Positions 19,441-31,750 of a stretch of DNA of 64,000 nt are shown here, piece by piece. Position numbers and translations under genes: made by a program. Position 1 is the first letter of the stretch; each line of letters opens with the position of its first letter. Location of the stretch: positions 620,001 to 684,000 of the forward strand of contig NC_079246.1 of assembly GCF_028009165.1 (NCBI RefSeq). The letters run 5' to 3'. Origin of the DNA: Akanthomyces muscarius. Its lineage: Eukaryota > Ascomycota > Sordariomycetes > Hypocreales > Cordycipitaceae. Below the pieces are notes generated by a model. It had not been told where the DNA came from, did not search any database, and worked only from the letters and a program-made list of their open reading frames with translations.

Positions 19441-22323
19441 TTAAACACCGCGGAACATTCTGACAATGAGGAACCACATGGCTCCGATAAACTTAAATGC
19501 ACTCAGCACCGCGACGCTCCACAGCACAACGGCCATGTAAATGGTGGTGCGCTTCGTGCGCTGCTCCGCCTGCGTCGTCTCGGGCGTCACGTCCTCCAGG
19601 CCGGCCGAGCTGAGCACGACGGCCACGACGGCAAAGTTGGTCAGCATCCACACCAGCACGACACCGGTGCGCACACCTCTGTAGTAGTCCATCTGCCTCT
19701 CCTGCAGCTGGACGGCCGTGGGCGGCTTCTTGATCTCTTTGAACTTGGTCGCAAAGACCTGCACCTCGCGCTGGTACTGCGCGTTGAGGTCGCCCTCGTC
19801 GGGCAGGTCCGTCTTGCCCGCGCCGTCCTTTGTGTTGACCGACGGCAGCTTCTCCACCTTGTCGTCGCCCTTGGTTCCCCACGACACGTCGTGCGTGTTG
19901 CAAAAGGCGTAGACGTTGAGCACGTTGGTGTACGTCGGCGTCAGCAGCATGTACTGCAGGAACGAGGTGAACATGTGCCACGGGTCAAACATGATGATGG
20001 ACGCGATGAGCCAGATGCCAAACGTCGACATGACCGAGACGATGAGCGTAGCAAAGACTTGGTTCGTAAACAGCTGGTCGATGGAAAAGTTGTGCTTGTG
20101 CAGGTCGGTAATGATGGCATTGACGGAGATGAAGATGGCGGCAAACATGAGGTAGCTGTGATTTATTAGCAAAACTAAAGTCGGTTCTTGTCATTGGGCA
20201 AGGCAACTCACATCATGAGAACGGCCCAGAACCAGACCATCATCGCGTATAGCCTTCCGGAGCCAGCAGGACGGTTACCCATGGACAAGACGAAGCACGT
20301 CATAAGCGAGACGCCGTACAACCAGGTAAAGACGATGCTGAGAATCTGGCCGGTCCTACCCAGCAAGTCCTTGGCGCTCAGACTCGACGTCAGAATGCGG
20401 AAGACGAGGAAGAAGTTGCCAATGGCAAACCACGCAAAGATCATGTTGATGGTGTTGAAGACAAACTCGATGAAAAAGGCCATCTTGCGCAGCATCGAGT
20501 GGTCGGAGCGGAAGAATTCGTAAAAGTGCGCAATGGCGTAGATGGCGGCGAAGAAGGAGCCGTTCAGCCAGCGACGGCGCTGCAAGACCAGCTCGGTGAC
20601 GGTATCAGGCACGTCGGTCTCGCCAGTCGCCGACTTGACGTACTGCAGGATCCAGTGGCAGTTGCGCTTGGTGACGAGCTCGAAGCAGAGGATGCGGTCC
20701 TCGGCAAGGTACATGTTGGACTCGAACAGGCCGGCGCTGCTGCCGCCGTGGAGCGTTTCGCCGAGAAAGTACTTTTCGAGGGGGCCCTGGCCGTTTTTGT
20801 CGTTTTGGAGCGCGACGTAGCGGTACGCGGAAAAGGCGCCGGGCAGGACCGAGATGAAGCCAAAGGCCGACTCGAGCGGCTTGTCGAGAATGTTGCTCAT
20901 CTTGTACTCAAAGTTTTGCGTGGCCACCAGCGGGTTGAGCAGGTTCTTGCCGCCGCGCCCCAGCATGGCCTTGATCTCGCCACAGGCGCCGCCGCACATG
21001 GGCTCGAGATCAAAGGCCTTCCAGAGGTGGTAGATGGAGTTGTGGCCGGGGCGCGTGCCGGCGTCAATCAGGACGCAGATATTGGGGTCGAGGACGCGAC
21101 CAAAGGCCTGGAAGAACCAGCGGTGCGAGTTGATCTTCTTTTGGTTCTTCTCCTTGAGGCAGAAGAGCATCTGCACGGGCTGGCGGCGATGGACGAGGCC
21201 GACAATGTCATTCTTGAGAGTGAGGTGCGTCTGCGTTGTGTACTCGTAAATGTGCGCCGTGACGTCTTTGCTGTTGACCTGCTGCTTGGCGATGCCTTCC
21301 TGGTAGACGCCGAGACCGGACAGGACGGCCTTGGTCCGCTCGTTGATCTTGGCGCGGCCGTCGGAGACGACGCAGACGACAATCTTCTTCCACGCGTCCT
21401 TGCCCCACGTCTTGCTGTTGGGACGGTTACACATGTACTCAATGTTCTTGAAGACGCCCACCATGGTTCTCGCAAAGAGGACGTCGTCTTCGTTGTACAT
21501 TGTGACGACGATGAAGAGCTCGGTGTGGCGGGGCTTGCTGAACAGCCGCTGGCGAAGGGTAAAGTTTTCGTTGTAAAAGTCGGACGGGTCGCAGGTCGCG
21601 GCCGTGTAGCGCATGTGGGTGAACTCGTCGCGCTCGCCGTGTGGATTCTGCTGGAGGAGGACGGGGGGCACCGGGCAATCGAGCACCAGGTTGCCGCGGT
21701 AGAGGAGGACCTGCTTCACCGTTTTCCATCTCTTGATCGCAGGGCCGCCAACAAGAGCGGGTTGCGTGGGTACATGCTGCTGCTGCTGCTGTGATGGGTC
21801 GTCCTGCAAGAGCCGCTGGTGATCTGACGGCTGCAGCGCCGGGTGGCCCGTGTCGGCGTAGTCGTTTTGCTCATAGCCCTGGTGATTGTATCCTGCCTGG
21901 TCGTAGCCCTGGTCGAAGGAGTGGTCGTAGCCGCCGTCATGGAGGCCCGGTTCGTAGGGGGAGTTGTAGTATTGATCGTGATGCGCCTCGGGGTTCACGT
22001 TGTAGTCGCCATGGTGCTGCTGGCCGAGGTGGCTGCCGACATGGCTTTGGTCGTACTGTCCGAGGGTGTCGACGGATTGCTTTGCAGGTCTGGGTTAGTA
22101 TTCGGGGGGTAGCTGGAGGACATGCGCGAGGACGACTTACGGCGGCATGGATGTTGAGCTGGTCTGAGGGCGTGCCGAACCGCTGAGGATGACCGCCCGG
22201 TGTGGCAGGCAAATCGTAATGATGTTGCCCGTACGGCTGGTCGTCGAGTTGGTAGCCCTGCTGCAGAGGGTGACCCGGCGAGGGCGTCCTGCGCGGAGGG
22301 GGTTGCGCGCGACGAGGATCCAT
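19441..22323 (-). CDS. Chitin synthase, division 1 (probably class III, possibly class I)
   Basis: Three exons (22323-22141, 22079-20212, 20155-19441) keep frame and give 921 aa. The first 200 residues are Pro/His/Gln/Tyr-rich and disordered. The catalytic domain follows: VTMYNEDD near 250, an EDRIL motif near 520 and the hallmark QRRRW at about 562-566. The [17 protein letters not shown] and [10 protein letters not shown] segments are also typical. At least seven hydrophobic segments come after QRRRW and span the plasma membrane. It polymerises UDP-GlcNAc into cell-wall chitin. The C-terminal [20 protein letters not shown] tail points to class III, a class absent from most yeasts, but class I cannot be excluded by eye. 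Confidence 0.92.
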
Positions 22324-24099
22324 TGGATCGGGTGTTTGCGCAGTCGTCGTTTATAGTTGTTTTCACTGGTGTTGGTCCGGAATAATTTTGTTCAATTATC
22401 GTTTGCAGTTATGATGAGCATGTGCTCACACCGAGTCCAAGGCCGCAGAAATTCTGTATCTTTGGAAAATGTGTGCCAGGTGTTGATGTCTATGTGTGGT
22501 GCCAGTTGCTGCTGGAGGTAGGGGCCGGTATCTAGAGACAATCTGCCCAGTTGCTAGTTGCTAACTTAGTACTGGTAGGTATTAGGTAGGTAGCCAGCGC
22601 ATCTGCCCGTTGTGACAGCCTCACGTGATCTTTCTTAGTAGGTTTCAGCCAGAGTACGGATAGTTCTTTGGCGGGCCTGTAATGAAAGATTTAAAAAATC
22701 GGTTTACTGGTAAAAGGCTGGCTAATCGGTCAAGAATTCTCGTTGCCAAGCCGCGCACTGGCATGCGTGCCGTGGCTACCATAGGGCAGAAGCTTCCCGG
22801 CAACCAGTTGTCAGCTCCCAGAACTGCATCATCATCATCATAACCGACCCCTCCATCCCTCCATCCAACCTCTTCGTATTGCCTTTCTTTCTGCCTTCTG
22901 TGCACCGCCCGTTGCTATTATTAGTTGGCTTTCTTAGTCCATCTCGTGGTGGAGATGTTGGTACTTGCTGCTGTGCGCCACACAGCCGTAATAACACTAG
23001 CAAAAAAGTACCGCCAGAGTCCACTCATAGCCACCACCAAATACATCATCGCCCCCTTTTTAGGGGTTCCAGCTTAGCAGAGCCGGAGCCGCCCCTGCAG
23101 TGCCTCTCGTTTCACAATTCGACAAAGCCGCGTTGCATCTCTGTCAATTGTAACATGCTGTTTCGTCGGCTTCCTGCACCGTCCTGTCTCTGTGACTCGC
23201 GTCTTGTCTCGCGGCTCCTGCACTCTTTGTATTTCAGTCTGTGCCCCGATGCCTGAGCAGTTCCAATTGATGCTTAACTACTCTGTATCTGCACTTTCAC
23301 CAGGAGCTCGTAATCCACCCGATGACGTCGCCATGTCTTTGCTAGTTGCCGCTGGTTCGCAAGCCGCCCACATGTATCCTGTGACCCCCCTTGATTGCAA
23401 CGCACGCAAATTTCAGGGGCTCAGCCTCTTCGTTCTGTGCCAACCTTGTCACTCTCTCAATTTTTGTCAAAGGAAGTTCCTAACTCCAGTCCAATAACAC
23501 CTCTTACAGCCGCTGCAGATCTCGGGCTGCCATGACCATTTGTGGCGCGCAATCGCAGCCAACCAGCGACCAGCTACATTCTCCTTTCATGAATATCTTT
23601 CTGCAGAAAGAAAAGAACCCTGCAATTCTTTAAAGGCACAGACTCGTGTTGCGCACGGGGATTAGACGGACAACGGATTTCTATTGCCTGGGGAAACTTT
23701 ATTGTTGCCCCAGCCAATTCAGTTTGCCACCTTAACGCGCCGCTGGTAGTTGCGCTTGCACGTATAAAAACAAAACAAAAATCCATTGCCGCTGCTTGAT
23801 ATTTTAAAAACAGTAAAAAGCTGTGCCGTCGATCAGCCCGAGGCGTTACGTCTATGCATCCACACTGCAATCACAGCACCTACCCTCGGGGCTACCCTAA
23901 TCTACCTTGTCGAACGATTGGCTTTGTGTGAAATGGTGCATTCTGTGCGGAGTAGCTGGTTCTATTTGTGGCACGACACCCTCTCGTTCGAGCATCAGCA
24001 AAGAATTGGCCAATGTGCAATGTTTGAGGGTCGCGCTGCGCTTTGTACGACAGCCCGCTCATGACACCATTCAACAAGATCTGCGTTCCCATCGGAGTG
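22324..24099. other. Intergenic, upstream of chitin synthase
   Basis: About 1.8 kb with no supported gene; it should contain the chitin synthase promoter. Short frames on both strands lack motifs. Confidence 0.4.
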
Positions 24100-24270
24100 C
24101 TTGTTGCGATTTATTCAGATCGTTTCAAAGAAAATCTCCATCGCCACGAATCAACCACAAGAATAGAGATCCTAAACCGAGTTGGCCGCCGACTTTGGCC
24201 GACGCAACCGGCTGTCGTAATCGCATCGGCCACCTCTCTCGCGACCCTTGCGTCTACTCTAGTACTTGAA
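24100..24270 (-). pseudogene. Decayed second copy of the 3' end of the neighbouring gene
   Basis: About 290 bp below the matching part of the neighbouring gene, this stretch repeats it with many changes. The shared core is CCACAAGAAT, then GATCCT, an ACCGAG near-match and GACGCAACCGG (compare 24435-24510). Several differences are G-to-A or C-to-T. It is too short and too altered to be functional. Confidence 0.6.
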
Positions 24271-24334
24271 TGTTGCACTTATGAACTACCACATTGCGGA
24301 TCTCGACTCATTGTTTCTTCATCTGCCCATTGGA

Positions 24335-25550
24335 TCAGCTTGCGGCTCTGACGAAATTCGATAAGATATAAGATTCCACTGGTGAATATTCGGTGCGGTG
24401 CCGCAAGGTCGTCTCAATGCCAATCTCGCGTCCGCGGTGGAGCCACAAGAATGAAGATCCTAGGCCAAGCTCACAACCGAGTTTGGCTGACGCAACCGGG
24501 CTGACGGCTGCATCAAGAAGGATTCTATCCTGGATCTCGACAGGCAGATGATTCAGGGTAGTTTCTCGTGGTTCGGCAGCGATTGCCCCGGGGACTGCCC
24601 AGAGAATCATGTCAATCGCAGCATCAGACGGACAAGAAGGTTCCTCGAATAACGCCGCAACCTTGGTCCATTCCAGCTCGCTGCCGCTAGCCTTGCATAG
24701 CACGACGTGTTGTAGACTCAAAACAACATATGTCGCTTCCGACGCCACAGGACCATGCAGCTCTCCATTTCTCTTCCAATGACGCCGTATCATCTCAAGG
24801 CCCTGCTTAATATCCTGTGCGAGTACAATCCAACATGCTCCGACTTGAAACAAATGTTCGTCGGGTGTTTCGCAGCGCGGAAGGTCTATTATATAGACAT
24901 ATGGTCCACCTCTTGTGATATGTTCAAATCCCAAACGCTCCCTAATGGTGAACTCCGATGTTGAGATCCAAACGGTCGCATATGCCAGTTTCATAAAGGT
25001 TGTCGAGTTCATCGTTCTCCTCAGAACATGCCGCCATGCGTGACCAAAGTCACGGAGAATTCGCCCCGAGAATGCTCTTCTCTCTGGGGTTGGGTTTATC
25101 TTGGGCTCCCAATAAGGCCCTGACAGGGCGCAGTCTTTTGAATAGGTCCCCGGAGATGGCGGTAGTGTTTGAAAGTCCTCAAGAGTCAGCGAGCCCTGGC
25201 GTGCGAGCCTGAGGGGTGCTACTTGAACGGTGTCCTCTTTTGCCAGATAAAGTAATTCAGTGTCTAGATCGAATGTCCATACACCTTGGAAAACACCGCC
25301 ACGTCTGTCGCCGTATGGATTGACATAATCGTACGCGTCTTCCCACCTTGCAGCAATTCCTAGTCCTAGTGCGGTCGATATAGTAGCTTAGGGAAGGCCA
25401 ATACAGTTATTTGGTGGAGGTTTCGGTGCAGTATAAAGCAGACAACTCACAAGGGCAGTCCTCTATATCTCGTAGAAGGCGGACAAGCAGTGCAACGAGG
25501 TCGGCATCATCTTCTGGTGATCATGGAGAAGCCTTTTCGTAAAGAGGCAC
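24335..25550 (-). pseudogene. Uncharacterised fungal family gene, probably inactivated by a nonsense codon
   Basis: On the minus strand the frame runs from the stop at 24335 up to 25386, then through a GT..AG intron (25450-25387) into an exon reading DDADLVALLVRLLRDIEDCP. The join continues ALGLGIAARWEDAYDYVNPYGD and further to LNHLPVEIQDRILLDAAVSP near the 3' end. I associate this pattern with an uncharacterised protein group of Hypocreales, without known function. An in-frame TGA (25521-25523) sits between VPLYEKASP and SPEDDAD, where sense would be expected. No earlier start is apparent, and the first downstream Met (25012) would drop the conserved front half. An undetected intron could also explain the stop. 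Confidence 0.5.
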
Positions 25551-26678
25551 CTTAAACATCACATGTCAGTATATAAGACGAGACGTGGGAGCGAATAGCA
25601 TTACCTTGCGCTATAAATACAAGAAAGGACAAGAGCGACATATTGCGTTGCTAATCAATGTTCACCGAATAGAGAATCCAGGACTAGTCTAAAGATCTCC
25701 TATTAGGCTACTTGGCAGGTATCAGTCGGCGGCGCAGAGCGGAATCTTGTGGTCCACTTTTTGATAGAGACTTTGAGTGTCGGTGACAGGTTGATAATAA
25801 CCCTGATGGAATGATTAATGAGTGCTTCTGATGTTGTCGAATTCTAGTTGTAAGTAATGAGTGTTTGCTGGCCGGGCGGAGGAGGGTCAATTAGCATCTG
25901 GACCAATCAGAGGGCGGGCTTGCCCGCCGTACCCAGTGACCGCCAATATAGCCTTCAATATCTACAAATGCACATGTTAAGTCGACGTAATACTAGGCGT
26001 GGCTTATTTCTCTACAGAGACAAACATAACTATGAAGTCTTGGAAAACCGAAATTTGGTTTGCCAAAATTCATGTAGCTTGGCAAAGCATTGCAAGCTGT
26101 AAGTGCTCTATCTCGCCAGCCAGCCTGCAGGATTTACAGTGGAATTCAGGCGCTGGTACTCAAGGCTGGGTGAACCACGCCACCAACCGAAACAGACCTA
26201 CACCAAAGATGTGTATAAACATAGTCTTTTTTAGTCAAAAAGCTGATTTCACTAAAACCGACTTTTCTATGGGCCGTCTTTCCGTATTGACTATACGTCT
26301 TACATCATGGTATTTATTGTACAGTTGGAAGTAAACCGTATTCTTATATCTTATTCACTACGACCCCAGGGAAGCGCTGTACCGCTTTTGCTTGAAAAAG
26401 TTCTCACTTCAGGCTCGAACAACTACTGCGCCATTTCAAAGCAGGCGGATGGGGAAAGGCGCTGCCAGTTGGACGGCTGTCTCTGGTGTTGGGGGTAGTG
26501 TAGACTCTTAGATGCCCTTGGAGTGCATCCTTACAACAGCAATGAAAATTGACCCAGTTGGTAAAACTATTCTGCGAGCGCAAGAGCATCATTTTCTCGC
26601 AATTGTTTGTATATTTTGCTTAACCTATATATATGTCCATCACACTTACGTCATGACTCATGTTCAACGTGTACACTT
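25551..26678. other. Intergenic
   Basis: About 1.1 kb, AT-rich, with no supported gene. It contains a perfect GC hairpin (25913-25928) and a 7-bp inverted repeat (TTTTAGT/ACTAAAA) around 26230-26260. No transposase or terminal repeats were recognised. Confidence 0.4.
25913..25928. repeat. Short GC-rich perfect hairpin
   Basis: A 7-bp stem, GGCGGGC and its complement, with a TT loop in otherwise AT-rich DNA. Function unknown; it could be the edge of a decayed element. Confidence 0.5.
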
Positions 26679-27745
26679 TTACCAAGTCATGGTGCAGCCA
26701 GAGTGCTTCTGCTTGCGGTCCGACGTATCAATGACCTTGACGTCCGACTTGAGGCTGACATCCGGCGCCGCACCGCGACGCTTGCCGCTGCCGTTGATTG
26801 GCACGGGCTTGCTGGCGGGCATGCGGTGGGTGCACTGCTTGTTGTGGCCGGGGATCAGGATCGAGTTGCCCTCGCCGGCCTCGCGGGCCTCGGCCTCGAC
26901 GAGGTGCAGCTGGTGGACGATGCCGCTCCAGTTGGGCTCGACGCTGGGGTAGCCGCCGGGGACGTTGCTGTCGTGGATGGCGACGACGGTGTTTTGCGCG
27001 ACGTCCTCGATGGCGTTGCTGGCGCTGTAGGGGTCGGGCACGTGCGAGTCCTGGTCGTACTCGTTCCACCAGCGGTCCGAGTTGGACAGCGACTTGTCCG
27101 GGTACGCGCCGCTGAGGTCGAGCGAGTGGCTCGTCTCGTGGGCGATGACGGTCATCATGTTCTCGCCGGCGGCGAAGAAGGTCACGGTGCCGTCGTACTC
27201 GTACGCGTGACGGCCCTTGTCGGGAAGGTCGATGACGTGGCGCACCCACTGGCGCATCTGGATCGGCAGCTTGCCAAACTGGCGAGCCATGGTGTCGATG
27301 GAGGCGTTGGAGTTGCGGTGGTGGCAGAAGACCCAGGGGTCGCCGCACTGCACTTTGTGTAAGTCACTTTGCCGCGTATGGGGATGGGGGCACGGGCTGC
27401 ATGGTCAACTTACATCGGCGTACTTGACGTCAAAGGTCTGGATGTCGGCAGGGTTGAAGTGAGTGCCAGAGTCAACACCGCCGGTCACAACCTTCTTGCA
27501 TCTAAGCCCGTGACATTAGCTACATGCACAACGAGACGTACCATAGCTCTGACAACTCACCCTTCAGGGATGTATCCATTGTTCCACTCGTGCAGAGTGT
27601 AGCTGGTCTCGGGGAGGTACTTCTCCAAGCCAGCCTCGAGGTAGTCGAGGTTGGGGTGCACGGGAGGCTTGGTGAGCTTGTCGCCGGGATTGGGGTGGGC
27701 AGAGACCGCCACAGCGGAGAGGAGTGCGGCAGCAGTGAGACGCAT
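26679..27745 (-). CDS. Secreted conidiation-specific protein 13 (Con-13)-like, HExxH-type motif
   Basis: Three exons (27745-27561, 27501-27414, 27347-26679) give 313 aa. Residues 1-16 form a signal peptide (MRLTAAALLSAVAVSA), followed by HPNP. Cysteines near the second and third exons (CKKVV, CGDPWVFCHH) suggest disulphides. A zinc-metallopeptidase-like HETSHSLDLSGAYPD motif lies mid-protein; a second conserved stretch is DRWWNEYDQDSHVPDPYS. Con-13-type proteins are secreted, small, and expressed at conidiation; protease activity is not shown for them to my knowledge. A TATATAA box is visible about 100 bp upstream (27843-27851, minus). It could instead be named a putative metalloprotease. Confidence 0.6.
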
Positions 27746-30006
27746 ATTGAAGACTTTAATACGTTCCTTTTTTGGCAGGGACGTATAAGACTGAGCTTGA
27801 TAGGCTTCTTTCGAGATGACCCTGATGGTTGGGCTGCGTCTCCTTATATATTTCAGCATCCGCCGAATTACTTCCCAGTCCTCAACTATCCAGTTGCAAC
27901 TACAAGAAACAACTGGGTTCAAACACCCCAGCATCGGTCGCCACAATATGCTTACGGTCCATCCCATGCTCCTGCAAGCCTAGTCAACCCCAGTCCCGGT
28001 GGCCCTGTCATAATCTCCAGGCTTTAATGCAACCTTGCAGCCACCAGCAAAAAAGGTGAACCGAGCTTCTTCGACCAAGCAGAAACCGGGTGGCTTCCTA
28101 GCTAGGATTCAGCCCGCGCCAGCCAAGGTGGACTAATAAGCAGAGGGGCTGTTCACCCAAAACCGCCACTGTAAGCTAAGCCCAGGCAGTGCATATTATG
28201 CCTCCGCAGGTCAAAAATAAAATTGTTCTTGCTAACAATAGAACACAGTTCTGTCACTCAGAAACTGGCTTGGAAATCGCCAAGTCGATCGTAGGGCTCA
28301 GCAAAGGCGTCTGTACTCGCAGTCGACGAATACAATGCCGGCCGCGAAAATTTCCGGGCAAGACGACCTAGGCTAGACTCGTCACTAACCTTCATCCTTC
28401 CAATACTACTGTGTGATGCATATGCAAGAGGACTGCTAGCACGTTGGGTCGACCTTTGCGCTTTCGTATGCGAAAGAGGCAGTCGCCGCATTGTGCGTCA
28501 TGGGAGCCCATGTTAGTGCCACGCTGTGTGCCTGATAATCCGGTTACGTCCTGCATATGCCGGACTTAGTATTATCACAGCAAGAACAGTAGGTGCGGGA
28601 TTGGAGCTCTGAGAATGATGCTCTTCCTTCTTCTCGAAAAAAAAAAAAAAAGGCATTCGGATGGCAGCACACAATGGGGCCCTATCGCCCAAGGATGAAG
28701 CTCAAAGCCCGAGACAACAAGACCAGCTCGGGTTGCAGGTCAGCTTTTGGTGGACAATTCCAACCACAAGTCTTTCCCGGCTTCTCCGCCCCGCGTTGCA
28801 CTCTTCATTCAGGCATGTTTCTTTAGCTAACAACCTTCTCGACAATGTGCTACCAAAATCTGACAACCCGGTCGAAAATGGTGCTGCTGGGAAGCCAGGG
28901 GCCGCGCCGCAGACCATGTGCCGATCCCCTCCTCGATCCTTCTGATCCTACAGGGCAGACTAGGCACGCACGCCGCCCCGTGGATCAATGCCGCTACGAC
29001 ACACCAACACCCTCGGCCAAGGTGATGCTAAAGGCCCGAATCTGACATCTCCTGCTGGAACCCCATGGGGCTCTCGATTCTGCTTTCTCCCCTCACTACT
29101 CTACGTCATCGGCCAAGCCAATGCCACCCTCGTCTACTCGGAAAATTTGCTAGGAATATCTGCCAAGCAACAGAATCGTGCAAACGATGGCGTCTTGCTC
29201 AAAGCCATCCCATCGCGGGGTCGGATATGAGGATTCGACGTCACTGGATGGTACTTGTCCTGTGCGCTGCTTACACGGACCACACCGCATGGTAGACAGC
29301 GATGCGCGATTCCCGACTCGGCCAACCATGACCAGCACGGGCTGCCAGCAATGCCGGCTTCACAATCCTTCCATCGTTCAAAGCACCAAATACTGCAGGC
29401 TAGGGTGAGGGATGATGTAGCAATGCACGCAGCCTAATTTTGAGATTCGATGCACGATGCACGGCGGGGCCTGCTCATCTCCCGCTGTCGCGTTGCGGAC
29501 ACTCTGCGTTCTACCGTGAACGGACTGCCGTACCTATTCCGGCGACATATCGGTTCTCTTAGCCTATCATGAGTGGATCCTAACGGAGGATGTAAGTCGT
29601 GTCGTACAATGGCACAGGGAATGTAACTCAATGGGTTGTCCCGGCTCTAGCTCGTAAAACACTGGCAGCGCGAAAGCCAAGCAACATTCCGAAAATTTCC
29701 AGTAGTATCTCATACTTGGTAATCTGGTCATCCATGTGGGAAAAGCCAGTTGGAGCTAAGAGGTTTTGCGGTTTTGCGTATCATAGCCACGAAACGACGT
29801 TGGCATCCAACAGCTCTTTGTCAGGCGCAAAATGGCATACTTGCCGTCTGGAGCGGACACCAGTGGGTGGATGACGTAGCGGCACCAAAGCGTTAGAGTA
29901 TATATACTTGATCCGTTTTGTGAATTTGTTTATCCTTTGCTATACTGGTATATCTAGAATACCAGCAAGTTCGGCATATCAGCAAGTCCGAGATGAGCGG
30001 CCAACT
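27746..30006. other. Intergenic
   Basis: About 2.3 kb with no supported gene. It includes the Con-13-like promoter at its left end and a 15-base A-run near 28640. Reading both strands for spliced frames gave nothing convincing. Confidence 0.4.
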
Positions 30007-31282
30007 CTATTGGCGTTTCAATCTCGTCTCCAGCATGGCCGTATTATCACCAAGCGATGGATAAATCTTGACAATCTCCAGACCAGCCTGATCACAAACA
30101 TTCTCAAACTCGGCCTTGGATCTCTCTTTGCCGCCAATGGTCAGGAGCGAAAAGTCGAGCCAGTACAGCGTCATCCGCCCATTCACCTGTACAAGGTCCG
30201 GCACGATCATGTCGCAGATGACAAGACGTGAGTCTTGCGCCATTGCCGAAGCCGTGTTTCGCAATATCTCAATCGTTTCCGGGTCGTAAAAGTCGTGAAG
30301 GAGGCGGCGCATCAGGTATATACGGGCGCCTGTACAACGGCAGTTAGCGCCAGTCCTCGAGGTTGCGACTTTTCCATCTTTTCGAGAGTCACTTACCCTG
30401 TACTGGCTGCGGCGTAAAGATATCGTACACCAAGGTCTCGATTCCAGGCACATCATCTGGTTTTAAAGTGTCAATGACCGTGGCCAAATCCTGCAGCACG
30501 AGACGACCGTTTAACGCCGCTCCATCGCCATCGCCCAATATCTGCAGCAGAGCCTGTCCTCTCCCGCCACCAACATCAACAATGGCAGGCCGCTCGGCCG
30601 ACACGTCTCCGTCACTCGCAGCCAAGTGCTCCTTGAACGGAAACATGCCCAGGACCGGGAAGTTGCTCGCCATGCTCTGCATCGTAATGTTCCAGAGCTC
30701 GCGCCGCGGCGGGTCCACGTCCAGCACCTCGTAGTACGTCTTGCCCTCCATGCCCGCCGTAAACGCAAAGGGCGTCTTTCTCGGGTCAAACAGCTCCCGC
30801 GGCCCATGCGCCTTGCAGTACTGCGGCAAGCCGATCCAGGCCTGCATAATGTCCACGCAGACCCCGACGAAGCCGCCCAGGCCGTGGCGGGGGTCAAAGG
30901 CGGCCGAGAGCGGATTGTGCGCGTACTCGTCGTCGCGGCTTGTCTCGGCAAAGATGCCGTTGACAATGAGGATGCGCATGGCTCGGGTGATGACGCTCTG
31001 GTCCACGTCGCATGCGGCTGCGAGCGTGGCGGCGGAGACGCTTCCGTGCGAGGGAACCTTTTCGAGGGCGCCGGTGCGGACGACGAGGTTCATCGCGGCG
31101 CCGATGCTCATGTTCTCGAGCCATCGCGTCGCCATCTCGTACGGCCCCTCCATGGCGGCGCGAACGGTCGAGGCGCGGTTCAGCAGTGCGTGCTGCTGCT
31201 CGACAGAGCCATCGTAGGACTCGAGCTCTGCTACGAGAGCTCTGGCCTCTTCAAGGGCCTTGGCTGCAACTATACTGTTCAT
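30007..31282 (-). CDS. O-methyltransferase, COMT-like class
   Basis: Two exons (31282-30397 and 30329-30007) with a GTAAGT donor give 402 aa. A helical dimerisation region comes first, then the SAM-binding motif IVDVGGGRG at about residue 235. The catalytic His follows in LLHDFYDPETIEIL (about 305), with a conserved Asp-containing CDMIVPD strand after it. Enzymes of this class methylate hydroxyl groups of aromatic or polyketide products, usually in secondary metabolism. The gene is divergent from a LaeA-like methyltransferase 468 bp away, which may mean joint regulation. No backbone synthase (PKS, NRPS or terpene cyclase) is in the window, so the substrate is unknown. Confidence 0.9.
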
Positions 31283-31750
31283 TTCGTATAGTTGTACGTA
31301 GTACAGGATAATGTTTCACCGGAAGCGATTGTTTCGGTCATGTCTGCTAATCTATTATATCGAACGACTTCGACTTTGAGCGGTTTTCTTTTTTTCCTTT
31401 TTTTTTTTGCTTTTGCTTTCTCTTTATCCTTGAACAGACGAAAGCGGGGGAGCATCTTCACCGCCTCTAGTTATTGATCTGATAAAATTTTCAGCTCGCG
31501 TTTTGTTGTGATGAGAAGTGACGAGTCCTTTGCATATTTTGTCATCATAAGAAACTGACGTGTAACGGTCGGGAAGAGGCGGCGCCATGGGTCGGATGAG
31601 GGGTACTCTTCCATCCCGGGCGTGGCAAGCAGGGGTGCCAGCCGTGACCCAACAAAAAAAGAAAGAAAAGGGCCAGTCTCCCTTCCGTGTAACCAAATCA
31701 TCCGTTTCTGTCTGGTTTTTGGTTACATTTTCGGACGTACCATCGATACC
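31283..31750. promoter_or_regulatory. Shared divergent promoter of two methyltransferase genes
   Basis: The 468 bp between two divergent start codons must hold both promoters. A long pyrimidine tract (T/C run, 31375-31430) lies nearer to the O-methyltransferase. No binding site was identified. Confidence 0.55.

Noticed and set aside
20499..21794. 431-codon plus-strand open frame
   Set aside because: It lies opposite the chitin synthase catalytic domain; GC-rich third positions on the coding strand keep it open.
26607..27362. 251-codon plus-strand open frame
   Set aside because: It is the antisense of the Con-13-like gene; composition (Val/Ala/Asp/Gly-rich) is typical of a shadow frame.
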